From positions 930,001 through 994,000 of the forward strand of contig NZ_FSRA01000001.1 in the NCBI RefSeq assembly GCF_900129465.1: a stretch of DNA of 64,000 bases, read 5' to 3'. The notes below the pieces were generated by a model. That model was not told where the DNA came from, did no database searches, and saw nothing but the letters and a program-made list of their open reading frames with translations. Positions 16,595-27,461 of the stretch are shown one piece after another. This stretch comes from Chitinophaga niabensis (GTDB taxonomy: Bacteria; Bacteroidota; Bacteroidia; Chitinophagales; Chitinophagaceae). The position numbers were made by a program, and so were the translations under genes. Positions within the stretch are counted from its first letter, which is position 1, and the number at the start of each line of letters is the position of its first letter.

Positions 16595-16903
16595 ATGAAA
16601 GATGAATACATTGCCCTGCCGCTGGTAAATAATACGGAAGCGCACCGCTTTGAAATGGAAGTGGACGGTTATAAGGCGATCATTGTTTACCGCCAGACGC
16701 CTGAGCGCATTACCCTGCTCCATACAGAAGTACCTCCGGAACTGGAAGGGAAAGGAGTTGCTACTGCTATTATTGAAAAAACACTGGCCTATATAGAAAC
16801 CAATCATCTTTCCCTGGTACCGCTATGCCCCTTGGTAGTGGCCTATATAAAAAGGCATCCGGAATGGAAACGTATTGTGGACCCTTCCGTAACCAACCTT
16901 TGA
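16595..16903 (+). CDS. YidJ-type small GNAT acetyltransferase-like protein
   Basis: A 102-residue protein of the short NATD1/YidJ type. It shows FEMEVDGYKAIIVYRQ, the strand ITLLHTEVPPELEGKGVATAI, which contains the acetyl-CoA binding loop (EGKGVATAI), and the end LVPLCPLVVAYIKRHPEW, typical of this subfamily. The substrate is unknown. It follows the SRPBCC gene by 9 bases and precedes the OsmC gene by 4, so the three are very likely one transcript. Confidence 0.85.
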   Translation: MKDEYIALPLVNNTEAHRFEMEVDGYKAIIVYRQTPERITLLHTEVPPELEGKGVATAIIEKTLAYIETNHLSLVPLCPLVVAYIKRHPEWKRIVDPSVTNL

Positions 16904-16907
16904 GCCT

Positions 16908-17327
16908 ATGCAGTACAAACTAGCGTTGCCTGTTCGCGGAACGATCGGAACAGCTAAATACCAGTGTACCATCAAATGGCGCAATGGAAGATTCATTGCA
17001 GATGAACCACCCTCCTCAGGCGGAGAAGATCAGGGCCCTGATCCTTACACCCTGCTATTGTCATCCCTGGTCACCTGCACCCTGGTGACCCTGCGGATGT
17101 ACATAGAGCGGAAAGGCTGGGAGATCCCGGAAATTAAAGTGAATGCCAATATGTTCCAGGAGAAAAAAGAGGATGGAACGCACACCATCATAGACAGGGA
17201 TATCTCTTTCCCGGGTAACACAGCAGATGCGGAGCAAAAGAAAAAACTCCTGTCGATCGCCAAGAACTGCCCCATTTCCCGGATACTGGAAGGGGAGGTG
17301 AAGATCAGGTCTTTTATGATGAAGTAA
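16908..17327 (+). CDS. OsmC family peroxide-reducing protein
   Basis: A 139-residue protein of the OsmC/Ohr family, thiol peroxidases acting on organic hydroperoxides. The two family cysteines are visible in SSLVTCTLVTLRMY (about residue 61) and AKNCPISRILEGEVKI (about residue 123). The GPDPYTLLLSSL segment is typical. The context (SRPBCC, acetyltransferase, AraC) does not specify the substrate. A weak GC hairpin follows at 17344-17357. Confidence 0.9.
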   Translation: MQYKLALPVRGTIGTAKYQCTIKWRNGRFIADEPPSSGGEDQGPDPYTLLLSSLVTCTLVTLRMYIERKGWEIPEIKVNANMFQEKKEDGTHTIIDRDISFPGNTADAEQKKKLLSIAKNCPISRILEGEVKIRSFMMK

Positions 17328-17343
17328 TGCTTTAGAAAGCCCT

Positions 17344-17357
17344 CTGCCGCGCGGCAG
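17344..17357. terminator. Weak GC hairpin between convergent genes
   Basis: CTGCC, four bases, GGCAG, with no T run on either side. It lies between the OsmC gene and the convergent beta-barrel gene and may contribute to 3' end formation. Confidence 0.3.
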
Positions 17358-17366
17358 GGTCATTGC

Positions 17367-20183
17367 CTAATCCGGATCCACCCGGAACCCCTTACCACCA
17401 AAATTCGAAATATTATAGCTCAACCTGGCAGTAAACACCCTGGTTGCCTGATTTGTCCGCGTGTCTACAATTGAACTGCCTGAAATAAACCGCTCCAGGT
17501 TATTCCCCTGGTTTAAGAGGTCATTGGCAGATATAGAAAAGCTTAATGACTGATCTTTCAGGAATCTTTTGCTCAAACTGGCATGAACGATAAAAGGATT
17601 GGTATTGGTTAATGCATAACCTGTATTGATGGTCTTTGAGGTCTTTATATCTATATAATAGGTCTTTTTTATCCGCCCCATAGCTGAAAGTGAGAGGGCA
17701 AGCCTTTGAACGTTTTTAAAGTTATCACTCACCCTGTCACCCCTGTTCGTACTGAAGCTATAGTTCATTCTCGTATTGAATGTAAGATATTTGAATCTTA
17801 AGGAACCGTTCAGGTCTGCCAGGTAATTATGCGTATGATAAAAAACAGCCCCATTAACCTGCCCCAGCACATTAACGATCGGGTTCTCGTTTAATACATT
17901 ATTATTGGAGCTGAACCGATAGGATACTCTCGCACCCGCAGATACCTTTTTTGAAGTAAACATTGTATTCAACTGCTGGGATATATTGATGCCCTTGCTA
18001 AACCGCTTGTTGTTATTAATAAAAACAGCCCTGTTGGACGTTTCGACGCCACCGGACCAGGAAATGGAATATTTATTCTTTTTGAACGGTATACTTAAAG
18101 CATAGTTACTGCCCAGCCTGTAATTTCCATTGGTATTTTCGAAGCGGGTTTCCTGCTTTAAACTGTTTAAAGTATCAGGTATCAGCACCACATTGGTAAC
18201 AATTTCGTGCTGCGTAAGATTAAAGTTTAGCCCTGTTTGTAACGAGATACCCGTTTTGGCAGCTACGTAATTATAGGTGGCGTTAACATTGTGGCTAAAA
18301 GAAGGCCGCAGGTTAGGATTACCGATCACAATATTCTGCAGATTTTCAGTGTTTCGAACTGGTTGAAGCTGGTTGATATTTGGATTCCTGTTACTGCCAT
18401 TGTAATTAAGTGTGATGGTTTTACTTTTGGAAATAGTTTTGCTCAGGTTAATACGGGGAGAATAATTCAGGGTGTTACTCCTGATCTTTTGCCCCAGGTG
18501 AAGGTCGTCGCTGCTCAGCATAGTGGGACTGGCACTAACCCCAAAATTGTAGCGCATCTTATTACTGGAATATCCATACCCTAAGCTGATGGTTTGGTTA
18601 ACAGATACCGAAGTATAATCTGTACTTAGCGAATCTACAAATGCAGGCAATTTGCTCAGCTGGTCTATCACATACGTTTGCACAGTACTGGTGTTCCTGC
18701 CAACCGACAGGTTATAGCTTAAGTTTAAACTTTGCCTGGCCAATGTATCTTTTGGCTTTTTTAAACCAAGACTATAATTGAACCCGAAATTGAAACTTTG
18801 GTTATTATTATCTGTAAAGAGGTTCCTGTTCAGCAAAGAATCTTTCACTAAAAGCTCCGTCACTTTATCATAATACCGCGTATTGGTGCTGATGTACTGA
18901 TCTGAATGATTGGATGAACTGGAAATGCCGAAGTTGCCGGACAGGCTGCTCTTTTTATTTTTTAAGATCCTGGAGAAGTTTATGCCGGCATTGATGGAAG
19001 GTGAGGTATTGGTAGACCGGTTCACATTCTCAAGGTCTTGCTTGATCACCCCCCATTGGTTGTTCACCGAAGAACTCATGTTCTCGCTATTATTATAAGA
19101 TACCATTACATTACCATCGAAAAAGGTCTTTTTACTCTTATAGCTAAAATTAGTATTGAAGTGATGGTTGTTGTTCCAGGTTTCCCCGGTGCTAAGGTTT
19201 TTCTGGTAGAAAGTTCCCAGGGGATTTAAGGTTTCAATGGCCTGTTCGTTGGCAAAGGCATTCCTGTTGCGCCCCAGGTTATAGTTAATACCATAGCGCA
19301 TATTTTTGTTTATCTCGTCCGCATGCGATATCCCGCCTGCCATGGCCTGTGCTGTTCCGGCCCCGTTATTTGAAGTATTGTAGCTTAGCTCGCCGCTGCT
19401 TTGCCTGGTATCTTTCCATAAGTTAAGGTTCCCGCCAATTCCAAACTGGTTATTGGTTCCCCCGTTTACACCTCCGTTACCAAAGCGGCCCTTGTTCATG
19501 CCCGGCTTAGTTACGATGTTCAGCAATTTAATTGGTTCGGCTATCTTAATGCCGGTAAAGTTGGCCTGATCGCCATAATCATCAATCACCTGGATCTTTG
19601 CTACAATTTCGGCCGGCAGCCTGGCGATAAAATCTTTTACATTACTGGTAAAGAAATCTTTGCCGTTTACCCGCAGTTTGTACATCCTTTTACCCATAGT
19701 TGTAACGTTGTATTCATCGTCCACCTCAAGGCCCGGGAGCTGTTTCAGCAGGTCAGCCATGTTATCGCCCTCCAGCACCTGGAATGCAGCAGCATTATAC
19801 TCTATGGTATCCTGCATAATTCTCATGGGGTTTGGTTTGCCCTTTATCACAACCTCTTTAAGCATGCGGGCATCCCGTTTCAGCTGGATATGCTTTATTT
19901 CCTGGTTAAGGGAATAATTGCCTGTAAAGTCGTGGTACCCGATGGAGCTAACCTTTAAGGAAAATGATCCGCCTTTCACTTTTTTGAAACTGAAATACCC
20001 ATCCTGGTCGGTAGTGGTATGCAGGGTGTCTTTATCGCTGATCAGTATTACATTGGCATCTTTAACAGCGATTTTGGCAGAGTCCGCTACATAGCCCTTA
20101 ATGCGGTGATTGTTTTGTGCGTATCCGCTGGGGTTGCACAAAAACGCCAATATAGAGAGAAGGAGGGATAAGCATTTTTTCAT
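17367..20183 (-). CDS. Outer-membrane beta-barrel protein with carboxypeptidase-regulatory domain
   Basis: A 938-residue exported protein, starting at the ATG at 20183 (a TTG lies one codon earlier). The signal peptide ends near YAQ. Residues about 25-110 form a carboxypeptidase-regulatory-like domain (IKGYVADSAKIAVKDANVIL, TTDQDGYFSFKKVKGG). A plug-like region follows (about 120-220; LLKQLPGLEVDDEYNVTTMG), then a long barrel rich in Asn, Ser and Tyr. This is the TonB-receptor-related family without a typical TonB box. The cargo is unknown and no SusD gene is attached. The LacI gene lies upstream on the same strand, 94 bases away, so it may regulate this gene as well. Confidence 0.85.
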   Translation of the reverse strand: MKKCLSLLLSILAFLCNPSGYAQNNHRIKGYVADSAKIAVKDANVILISDKDTLHTTTDQDGYFSFKKVKGGSFSLKVSSIGYHDFTGNYSLNQEIKHIQLKRDARMLKEVVIKGKPNPMRIMQDTIEYNAAAFQVLEGDNMADLLKQLPGLEVDDEYNVTTMGKRMYKLRVNGKDFFTSNVKDFIARLPAEIVAKIQVIDDYGDQANFTGIKIAEPIKLLNIVTKPGMNKGRFGNGGVNGGTNNQFGIGGNLNLWKDTRQSSGELSYNTSNNGAGTAQAMAGGISHADEINKNMRYGINYNLGRNRNAFANEQAIETLNPLGTFYQKNLSTGETWNNNHHFNTNFSYKSKKTFFDGNVMVSYNNSENMSSSVNNQWGVIKQDLENVNRSTNTSPSINAGINFSRILKNKKSSLSGNFGISSSSNHSDQYISTNTRYYDKVTELLVKDSLLNRNLFTDNNNQSFNFGFNYSLGLKKPKDTLARQSLNLSYNLSVGRNTSTVQTYVIDQLSKLPAFVDSLSTDYTSVSVNQTISLGYGYSSNKMRYNFGVSASPTMLSSDDLHLGQKIRSNTLNYSPRINLSKTISKSKTITLNYNGSNRNPNINQLQPVRNTENLQNIVIGNPNLRPSFSHNVNATYNYVAAKTGISLQTGLNFNLTQHEIVTNVVLIPDTLNSLKQETRFENTNGNYRLGSNYALSIPFKKNKYSISWSGGVETSNRAVFINNNKRFSKGINISQQLNTMFTSKKVSAGARVSYRFSSNNNVLNENPIVNVLGQVNGAVFYHTHNYLADLNGSLRFKYLTFNTRMNYSFSTNRGDRVSDNFKNVQRLALSLSAMGRIKKTYYIDIKTSKTINTGYALTNTNPFIVHASLSKRFLKDQSLSFSISANDLLNQGNNLERFISGSSIVDTRTNQATRVFTARLSYNISNFGGKGFRVDPD

Positions 20184-20277
20184 CAAAAGAACAGCTTCTT
20201 TAAACTACCTCTTTTATGATGAAAGAAATAAGCCCATTCCATAAAATGGCTGATTTTATATTAATATTAACAAACAT

Positions 20278-21288
20278 TCAATAGATCACCAGCTTACAGG
20301 GAAACTGCTTTTTAATGTAAGCCACCGGCTCCCCGGTATCCTCTTCCTCCATCCGTTCAAAGAGGATGCGTGCCGCCTCGCTGCCCATTTCAAAAGAACT
20401 CTCTTCAATGGCAGCCAGCGGCCGGTGATCAAGGTGCTGGAGCAAAGGCAGGTTACCGAAGCCCGTAAACTCTATGATATCTACTTTATCCGGGTAATGG
20501 CCCTTTAAAAAGTCGATAGCCTGGATGGTGATGTAATTCTTAAAAGTAAAAATAGCAGTGGGTGGGTCTGCCTGTTCCATGAGTTGCTGCATGGCCTGGA
20601 AAGTAGAGGCGGGGGTAAGGTCCACCTCCTGCACTAAAGCGGTATCGAATGGGAGCAGGTTCTTCAGCAATGCCTGTTTATAACCCGCAAAACGTGCCTG
20701 GCTGGTACGCATGGATTCAGGCCCCATAATATGCGCAATACGGGTATGCCCCCTGTCTATCAGGAACTGGGTAGCTTCCAGGGCGCCTTCCTCGTTGTTG
20801 GACGATACATAATCGAACACCACACCCTTGGGCTCGCGGCCAATGCATACTACGGGAATACCCATGGACAGAAACTTCTGAAATGGCTGCATGTCCACCG
20901 TATTCTTGGTAACAGATACAATCACCCCGTCCACCCGGTTACGGATCATCACGTCTACTATCTTCTCCTCCTTCTGCGCATCTTCATGGGACTGAGAAAG
21001 GATCACATTGTAATCCTTTTTCTCCGCTTCTTCCTCTACGCCATTTATGGCCAGTACATAATATTGGTCCAGCAGATCAGGTATGATCAGCCCTATTGTA
21101 AATGTTTTACTCAGCTTAAAGTGCCTCGCTGCTTCATTGGGAATATAATTAAGTTCCTTTGCCAGTTTCTTTACCCGTTCACTGGTATAAATACTGATAG
21201 TAGCATCATTATTCAAGGCCTTTGAAACCGTGGATACAGACATGTTTAATTTTTTGGCTATATCCTTAATGGTTACCCCTCTTTTCAT
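20278..21288 (-). CDS. LacI family transcriptional regulator
   Basis: A 336-residue repressor-type protein. The N-terminal helix-turn-helix is TIKDIAKKLNMSVSTVSKAL (residues 5-24), followed by the hinge helix and a periplasmic-binding-protein-like sugar domain (TIGLIIPDLLDQYYVLAING; VIVSVTKNTVDM; RIAHIMGPESMRTSQARFAG; TAIFTFKNYITIQAIDFL). It is divergent from the SusC/SusD pair, 229 bases apart. Three CG-centred sites in that gap are candidate operators. The likely role is sugar-responsive control of the SusC/SusD genes and perhaps of the beta-barrel gene downstream. Confidence 0.93.
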   Translation of the reverse strand: MKRGVTIKDIAKKLNMSVSTVSKALNNDATISIYTSERVKKLAKELNYIPNEAARHFKLSKTFTIGLIIPDLLDQYYVLAINGVEEEAEKKDYNVILSQSHEDAQKEEKIVDVMIRNRVDGVIVSVTKNTVDMQPFQKFLSMGIPVVCIGREPKGVVFDYVSSNNEEGALEATQFLIDRGHTRIAHIMGPESMRTSQARFAGYKQALLKNLLPFDTALVQEVDLTPASTFQAMQQLMEQADPPTAIFTFKNYITIQAIDFLKGHYPDKVDIIEFTGFGNLPLLQHLDHRPLAAIEESSFEMGSEAARILFERMEEEDTGEPVAYIKKQFPCKLVIY

Positions 21289-21337
21289 GTAAAAAGCGTT
21301 ATTCAGTCCATAATACTAAAATAATCCGGAAATAAAG

Positions 21338-21411
21338 AAAACGTTGTAATAAACCATTTCAATCGTTGTAATAGGTTTTGCGTATACCGGCCAGGGAATA
21401 GAATCGATTGC
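21338..21411. promoter_or_regulatory. Candidate LacI operator sites upstream of SusC
   Basis: Three similar sites centred on CG: AAAACGTTGTAA (CG at 21342), AATCGTTGTAA (CG at 21364) and GAATCGATTGCAA (CG at 21405). The centres are 22 and 41 bases apart, close to two and four helical turns. LacI-family operators typically have a central CG. The second site abuts TAGGTTTTG (21373-21381), a possible -7 element for the SusC gene, so binding could repress it. Confidence 0.4.
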
Positions 21412-21517
21412 AAATGGTAAATTGGTTGTAGAATTTCGCGTTAAAGAAGGACCTAACAGCAGTTCATTCCACCGTACAGAAAATACCAATTTCTAAATCA
21501 AACTAAACTGATCCAAC

Positions 21518-24500
21518 ATGACGATTAGCATCAGGAACAGGCTGATAATAGCCTGTTGCGCACTCGCAATGATGTTCATGCTCTTCTGCGTTACCACCTT
21601 TGCCCAAACAAAACCCCTGAACGGCATTATCAGAGATAAAACCGGCAGACCCGTTCCCGGCGTTACAGTTGTTGTACAGGGAACTTCCACAGGCACCACT
21701 TCAGATGCCGAAGGACGTTTTAAATTGAATGCCCCTGCAAATGCGGTGCTTGTTTTCTCCTTTATCGGCTACCAGACGCAGAAATTAACCGTAGGTGATG
21801 CTGCTTCCTATAATGTTATACTACAGGATAATACTACTGAATTGGATCAGCTGGTAGTAGTAGGGTATGGCACCAGGAAGAAAAGTGATGTTACCGGCGC
21901 TGTGTCCCAGGTAAAGGCCACCCAACTGGAAAATGAAAACCCGGCCAGCGTGCAGGACCTGCTCCGGGCCAATGTACCCGGCCTGAACGTTACCTCTTCC
22001 AATTCCGCCAAAGGTGGGGGAGACCTTACCATCCGCGGCAAGTCCTCCATTAATGCAGGCACTACGCCATTGATCGTACTGGATGGTGTGATCTATCCCG
22101 GCCAGTTAAGTGATATCAATCCAAACGATATCCAAACCATCGATGTGTTAAAGGATGCAAGTGCCGCAGCGGTATACGGTGCTAAATCTGCCAAGGGTGT
22201 TATCCTCATCAATACCAAAAGAGGTACCCGTTCAAAACCTACCATCACTTTCAATACCAATGTGGGCGTATCTACCCTGTCCATGGATGAACCGCTGTAC
22301 GATGGCCCCGGTTTCGTGAAATGGAGAACAGATGTGATGTACAGCGTGAACGCAAATGCCAAACCTTATCAGTTTGACGATCCCCGCGCACTACCTTCCA
22401 ATATCACGGTGGATCAATGGAAGGCCTATGATAACTCCCAGGGCGATCCTGTTGATATATGGCTGAACCGCCTGAAAATATTACCGGTGGAAGTAAAGAA
22501 CTACAAAGCCGGCAAAACCACCAACTGGTACAACCAGATGTTCCATCATGCTTTCCGGCAGGATCATACCGTGAGCATTGCCGGTAAAAAAGAAGATATC
22601 TCTTATTATATCTCCGCCGGTTATGTGAACAACGAAGGCATCATTGTAGGCGATAAGTTCAAAACCTTCCGTACACGCATCAACGTAGAAGCAAAAGCAG
22701 CGAAGTTTATGACGGTGGGCATCAATATGCAGTTTGCTGACCGGGATGAAAGCCAGGTACCTGTTACCTGGGGGCAGATGGTGAATGCTTCTCCCTACGG
22801 TGAAAAATACAAGGATGATGGTAAAACACTGCGGGACAGTCCGAATGACGATGTGGGAAATAACCTCAATCCTTTCCTCGATAATACTTACACCAACCGG
22901 ATGGACAAAACGAATACGCTCTTCGGTTCCTTATACCTGAAAGGCGATCTGCCTTTTGGATTTTCTTACCAGAGTAACTTTTCACCCAACTTTGATTTCA
23001 ACCGGTACTTCAATTCCATCTCCGCAAAAGATTTCCGTTATGCGGCCCGCAAAGGTGTAGCTACCAGGCGGCAGATGACGATCTACAACTGGCAGATCGA
23101 TAACCTGTTGAGATGGAATAAAACATTCGGCGACCATGAGTTTGATGCTACTTTTCTTTTTAACGCAGAAAAGTTCCAATCCTGGCGCAACCAGATGGAT
23201 AATGAAGGATTTGATCCCAATGATAACTTAGGCTGGCACAATATCGGCTCCGGTATTAAACCGGTGATCTCCAGTTCGGATTCCGTAAGTACAGGTGATG
23301 CGCTCATGGCACGGCTGAACTATGGCTTCCGCGGTAAATACCTGTTAACCGCTTCTATCCGCCGGGATGGTTACTCTGCTTTCGGGCAGCGTAATCCAAG
23401 GGCTAACTTCCCTGCACTTGCATTGAGCTGGGTATTCACCAAGGAAAAGTTTGTGCACCTGGACTGGCTGGATTATGGTAAGCTCCGCCTCTCCTGGGGT
23501 GTGAACGGTAACAGGGATATCGGCCGTTACCTCGCCTTGTCCGACCTCACTTCCGGCAAGTACCAGTATGTGCAGCAGAACGGCCAGGTGCAGCTGGTTT
23601 CCCAATTATATGTGGGCCGTTTGCAAAACCCTAACCTCAAATGGGAGAAGAGTACTTCCTATAACGTAGGGCTGGACTTCAGCATTTTCAGGGACAGGCT
23701 TTCCGGTTCTTTTGATGTGTATAAGAAAAATACCACAGACCTGCTGATCCTTCGCGGGCTGCCCATTCACAGTGGTTTCCTTACGGTAATGGATAACCTG
23801 GGTGAAGTGGAGAATAAAGGATTTGAGATCAGCCTCAACAGTGCAAACATCCGCAGCCATGGTTTCAAATGGAACACCAACCTGAACTTCACGCTGAACA
23901 GGAATAAGATCAAACACCTCTATGGTGAAGTGGATATCAAAGATGCAACAGGTAAAGTGATAGGCCGGGAAGAAAGGGATGATCCCGCTAACAGATGGTT
24001 CATAGGGCATGATCTGGATGCGATATGGGACCTGAAAGTACTGGGTGTATGGCAGGTGGCGGAAGCGGCAGAAGCAGCGAAATTCGGCGTTAAACCAGGT
24101 GATTTTAAATTAGAAGATGTGAACAAGGATGGCAAGTTCTCTGATGCGGACCGCCAGTTCCTGGGTTACAGATCACCCCGTTTTCAATGGACCCTGCGGA
24201 ATGATTTCTCTTACAGGAACTTCGACTTCTCCTTCATGTTCTACTCCAACTGGGGTTCCATGGGCCCTTATAACCTTGCCAAGAACAACTCCGGTTTTAT
24301 AGATCGTCAGAACTCCTACCGTTTACCTTACTGGACGCCGCAGAACCCTACCAATGATTATGCGCGTTTATTCTCCAGCAATGGCAGTGCGGTGTTTGAT
24401 GTATATCGTAAAACCTCTTTTATCCGCCTGAGCACCATGTCCCTGGGATATACCCTGCCTGTTAAAACGGCCAACAGGATTGGCCTGGATGGTGTGAAGA

Positions 24501-24628
24501 TCTATGGCAATGTGAACAACCTCGGTGTATATCAACCGGACTGGACTTTCTGGGATGCCGAATACATTTATGGGGATAACAATCCCCCGGCACGTAATTA
24601 TACTTTGGGCATCAATATCACTCTTTAA
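21518..24628 (+). CDS. SusC/RagA family TonB-linked outer-membrane transporter
   Basis: A 1036-residue outer-membrane protein with an N-terminal signal ending near FAQ. It has a carboxypeptidase-regulatory domain ([20 protein letters not shown]), a TonB-box-like and plug region ([66 protein letters not shown]), and a large beta-barrel ending in an aromatic-rich strand. SusC proteins import oligosaccharides or other polymers together with a SusD lipoprotein, which is encoded 10 bases downstream. No glycoside hydrolase is linked, so the substrate cannot be inferred. The divergent LacI gene is the probable regulator. Confidence 0.95.
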   Translation: MTISIRNRLIIACCALAMMFMLFCVTTFAQTKPLNGIIRDKTGRPVPGVTVVVQGTSTGTTSDAEGRFKLNAPANAVLVFSFIGYQTQKLTVGDAASYNVILQDNTTELDQLVVVGYGTRKKSDVTGAVSQVKATQLENENPASVQDLLRANVPGLNVTSSNSAKGGGDLTIRGKSSINAGTTPLIVLDGVIYPGQLSDINPNDIQTIDVLKDASAAAVYGAKSAKGVILINTKRGTRSKPTITFNTNVGVSTLSMDEPLYDGPGFVKWRTDVMYSVNANAKPYQFDDPRALPSNITVDQWKAYDNSQGDPVDIWLNRLKILPVEVKNYKAGKTTNWYNQMFHHAFRQDHTVSIAGKKEDISYYISAGYVNNEGIIVGDKFKTFRTRINVEAKAAKFMTVGINMQFADRDESQVPVTWGQMVNASPYGEKYKDDGKTLRDSPNDDVGNNLNPFLDNTYTNRMDKTNTLFGSLYLKGDLPFGFSYQSNFSPNFDFNRYFNSISAKDFRYAARKGVATRRQMTIYNWQIDNLLRWNKTFGDHEFDATFLFNAEKFQSWRNQMDNEGFDPNDNLGWHNIGSGIKPVISSSDSVSTGDALMARLNYGFRGKYLLTASIRRDGYSAFGQRNPRANFPALALSWVFTKEKFVHLDWLDYGKLRLSWGVNGNRDIGRYLALSDLTSGKYQYVQQNGQVQLVSQLYVGRLQNPNLKWEKSTSYNVGLDFSIFRDRLSGSFDVYKKNTTDLLILRGLPIHSGFLTVMDNLGEVENKGFEISLNSANIRSHGFKWNTNLNFTLNRNKIKHLYGEVDIKDATGKVIGREERDDPANRWFIGHDLDAIWDLKVLGVWQVAEAAEAAKFGVKPGDFKLEDVNKDGKFSDADRQFLGYRSPRFQWTLRNDFSYRNFDFSFMFYSNWGSMGPYNLAKNNSGFIDRQNSYRLPYWTPQNPTNDYARLFSSNGSAVFDVYRKTSFIRLSTMSLGYTLPVKTANRIGLDGVKIYGNVNNLGVYQPDWTFWDAEYIYGDNNPPARNYTLGINITL

Positions 24629-24638
24629 AAATTCCGTT

Positions 24639-26435
24639 ATGCGTTCTGCAATATTACTGGTATTACTAGCCACACTCAGCATTAGTTGTGGTAAAGACTG
24701 GCTGAAACCGAAACAACTTTCTACATACGACCCTGATGCTACGTATGTGGATGCTGCTGCCATGCGTGCGGCGCTGGTATCCTGCGCCCGCAATGCCCGG
24801 ATCGAATATTATGGGGATAATCCTCCCATTCTCACCGAGATGTTGTTTTCTGAAGTAACAGTGGAAGGCGTAACAGATAAATCCGGCCCGCCGCAGGACC
24901 TCAACCTGCTCATCACACCGGATGGCGCTAATCTGAACAATGCAGACCGTGCCCGGATCTATTACTATTACAGCGAAGGTTACCTGGGCATCAAATATGC
25001 CAACACGGTGATCGGGCGGATAGACAATGCTACCTATGCAAGCCGTGCAGAAAGGAATGCAATCCTGGGTGCCGCTTATTTCCACCGTGCCATGCGCTAT
25101 TACCGCCTCACGCAACAGTTTGGAGATGTACCTGCTATTATGAAGGAAACAACAGGACCCAAGCTGGACTATACCTCCACCAAACGGGAAGTGATACTGG
25201 AATATATCAAGAAGGACCTGGATTCTGCCAAAGGATGGCTCACCGATAACGTAGCAAGGGGAGAAGTAACAAAAGGAGCCGTGTTACACCTGCTCACAAA
25301 AGTGAACCTGGCCCTGGGTAAATTTGATGAAGCGATTGAATCTGCCAATGCGGTGATCAATGGCGGTGCTTACAGTCTTATGAAAGTTCCTTTCGGTGCT
25401 ACGAAAAAGAATGTGATCTGGGACCTGCACCGCCCGGAGAATAAATCACTGGGTGAAAATAAAGAAGGCATCTTTATGGTGATAGACCGTTTCGGCGATG
25501 GCGGCTACGATGGTGGCATGCGTATCATGCGGCAGGCGGTGCCTTTATGGGGATCAAATATTAACACACCTTCCGGCAAAAAAGGTACGAACGATAACAC
25601 CAATCCGCCGGTGGTACTCAGCAACCTCTACGGCAGGGGGATCGGCAGATGCAGGCCTACGCCCTACAGCAATTATGAGATCTGGACGGACCCTAAAGAC
25701 CTGCGCCATGCACCCGGTAACTGGATGAACATGGAAGACCTGGTGTACAACGACCCGGGATTGCAGTCTTCCAATGATCCTTATTATTTAAAACCATTAC
25801 AGTTAAGGAATGCCAGCGGCGGCCTCCTGTGTACAGATACCATCCGCTGCTGGTTCGGATGGCCGCACTATAAGATCTTTATTCCTGATACAGAAAATTC
25901 TCCCATGCAGGGCGGGCATACGGACTGGTATATTTTCCGCCTGGCAGAAACTTATCTGTTGAGAGCAGAAGCTTATTACTGGAAAGATAACCTGGGCCTG
26001 GCAGCGGCTGATATCAATGCCGTGAGAACACGTGCCGGCTGCGACCCGATTGCTGCAGCATCCGTGAACATTGGCACCATCCTCGATGAAAGGGCCAGGG
26101 AATTGTATTTTGAAGAACCACGTAAAACAGAGCTGACACGCATCGCCTTCCTGTTCGCGAAAACCGGCAAAGCAGCTTACAATGGTAAAACCTATAGCCT
26201 GGATAATTTTTCAGACAACAATTTCTTTTATGACCGTGTGATGGAAAAGAATGTTTTCTACAGAACAGGTATTGTTACCAATCACGGCGATAAATACACC
26301 ATGAGCGCCTTTCATGTATTGTGGCCCATTCCATCCAATCCTATTGCTGCGAACACCTATGGGGTGATCAACCAGAACAAAGGATATGTGGGGTATGAAA
26401 AAAATGTACCTCCGTTGGATAAGATCCCGGAATAA
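24639..26435 (+). CDS. SusD/RagB family nutrient-binding lipoprotein
   Basis: A 598-residue protein starting at the ATG at 24639. The lipoprotein signal is [17 protein letters not shown] (Cys17); an in-frame start at 24525 would lie within the SusC gene and hide the signal. The SusD pattern is clear: helical TPR-like segments ([40 protein letters not shown]) and the C-terminal [40 protein letters not shown] and [12 protein letters not shown]. SusD sits on top of SusC and binds the substrate. The stop is followed directly by a strong terminator. Confidence 0.95.
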   Translation: MRSAILLVLLATLSISCGKDWLKPKQLSTYDPDATYVDAAAMRAALVSCARNARIEYYGDNPPILTEMLFSEVTVEGVTDKSGPPQDLNLLITPDGANLNNADRARIYYYYSEGYLGIKYANTVIGRIDNATYASRAERNAILGAAYFHRAMRYYRLTQQFGDVPAIMKETTGPKLDYTSTKREVILEYIKKDLDSAKGWLTDNVARGEVTKGAVLHLLTKVNLALGKFDEAIESANAVINGGAYSLMKVPFGATKKNVIWDLHRPENKSLGENKEGIFMVIDRFGDGGYDGGMRIMRQAVPLWGSNINTPSGKKGTNDNTNPPVVLSNLYGRGIGRCRPTPYSNYEIWTDPKDLRHAPGNWMNMEDLVYNDPGLQSSNDPYYLKPLQLRNASGGLLCTDTIRCWFGWPHYKIFIPDTENSPMQGGHTDWYIFRLAETYLLRAEAYYWKDNLGLAAADINAVRTRAGCDPIAAASVNIGTILDERARELYFEEPRKTELTRIAFLFAKTGKAAYNGKTYSLDNFSDNNFFYDRVMEKNVFYRTGIVTNHGDKYTMSAFHVLWPIPSNPIAANTYGVINQNKGYVGYEKNVPPLDKIPE

Positions 26436-26440
26436 AGAAA

Positions 26441-26468
26441 AAGGCTCCCGTTGCAGGGAGCCTTTTTT
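26441..26468. terminator. Bidirectional intrinsic terminator
   Basis: A 9-bp stem AAGGCTCCC / GGGAGCCTT with a 6-base loop, an A run on the left and a T run on the right. It lies between SusD and the convergent desaturase gene, whose stop codon touches the T run. Confidence 0.85.
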
Positions 26469-27435
26469 ATAAAGGGATCATTTCATTCTTTTCAGGATGC
26501 CATACTTTCAGGCGCAGGCAGGCCCATATTTCCCTTGGATGCAGCGTAGTGGTCTTAGCCTGCTGCAGTTCAGGAATATTGGCCATCGCCTCCGGTAAAC
26601 GGTAGAAAGGCACACGCGCATTCAGGTGATGGATATGATGATAGCCAATATTGCCGGTCACCCATTTCCAGAAAGGGCTCATCAGCATATAACTGGAAGA
26701 AGCCATAGCTGCATTATCATGGCACCAGCCTTCTTTATCGCTGAAAGTAACGCCGGGGAAGTTATGCTGTGCATAAAAAAGATAGGCACCAATAGCACAG
26801 GCAATAAAGAAAGGGAGGAACTGCAATAATAACCAGCCCGCCCAGCCCAGCTTCAGGAAGATGAATATGCCGGCGCCAATGTGTAGAACAAGGGCCAGGA
26901 TAGAATCCCAATGTTTCAACGGGCTGCAAAGGAAAGAACGCACGCACATACCGTACACGAACATGCTCAGGTAACCAAACAGGATGGTGAGCGGATGCCG
27001 CACGGCGAGGTAAGCACGTTGCTCTGCAGCAGTGGACCCCTCAAATTTCTCCTTCGTCATAATAGGATAGGAGCCTATGCTGGCACTGAATAGTTTGGAA
27101 TTATGATTGTGATGATGATCGTGCGAACGCTTCCAGATACTGGTAGGGGCCAGCACAAAGATCCCGAAGAGGGTAAAAATGATGTCTGCCGGCAGGGACC
27201 TGTGCAGGATGGCATGATGCTGATGATCGTGATAGATCACAAACATCCTTACTATAACAAGCCCGCATAAAATGCTGCAGGCAATGCGTAGAACAGGCAG
27301 CGTTTCATTGATATAAACAGCGGTAAGCAAACCCGCCAGGATGATTGCTGTTGTAAGTGTGTAATACCAGCTTTTCCATGTCACGTCCCGGGCAAACGGC
27401 TTCGTTGCCAGGATCAGTTGTTTTCCAGTTCGCAT
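26467..27435 (-). CDS. Membrane fatty acid desaturase
   Basis: A 322-residue membrane protein with the histidine boxes of integral-membrane di-iron desaturases: HDHQHH (residues 69-74), HDHHHNHN (105-112) and HHIHHLN (about 267-273), plus an accessory AQHNF near 230. Four hydrophobic segments lie between the boxes. The enzyme would introduce double bonds into membrane fatty acyl chains, possibly in response to temperature. The lipid A-type acyltransferase gene is 26 bases upstream on the same strand, which suggests a membrane-lipid transcript. Confidence 0.9.
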   Translation of the reverse strand: MRTGKQLILATKPFARDVTWKSWYYTLTTAIILAGLLTAVYINETLPVLRIACSILCGLVIVRMFVIYHDHQHHAILHRSLPADIIFTLFGIFVLAPTSIWKRSHDHHHNHNSKLFSASIGSYPIMTKEKFEGSTAAEQRAYLAVRHPLTILFGYLSMFVYGMCVRSFLCSPLKHWDSILALVLHIGAGIFIFLKLGWAGWLLLQFLPFFIACAIGAYLFYAQHNFPGVTFSDKEGWCHDNAAMASSSYMLMSPFWKWVTGNIGYHHIHHLNARVPFYRLPEAMANIPELQQAKTTTLHPREIWACLRLKVWHPEKNEMIPL

Positions 27436-27461
27436 TATTCAGGCAGTTGTAGGCTATATAA

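Noticed and set aside
20229..20250. Short palindrome CCATT/AATGG between LacI and the beta-barrel gene
   Set aside because: Only 5-bp arms in AT-rich DNA and no resemblance to the CG-centred sites near SusC.
24525..24638. Longer SusD start at 24525
   Set aside because: It lies inside the SusC gene and would bury the lipoprotein signal that begins at 24639.
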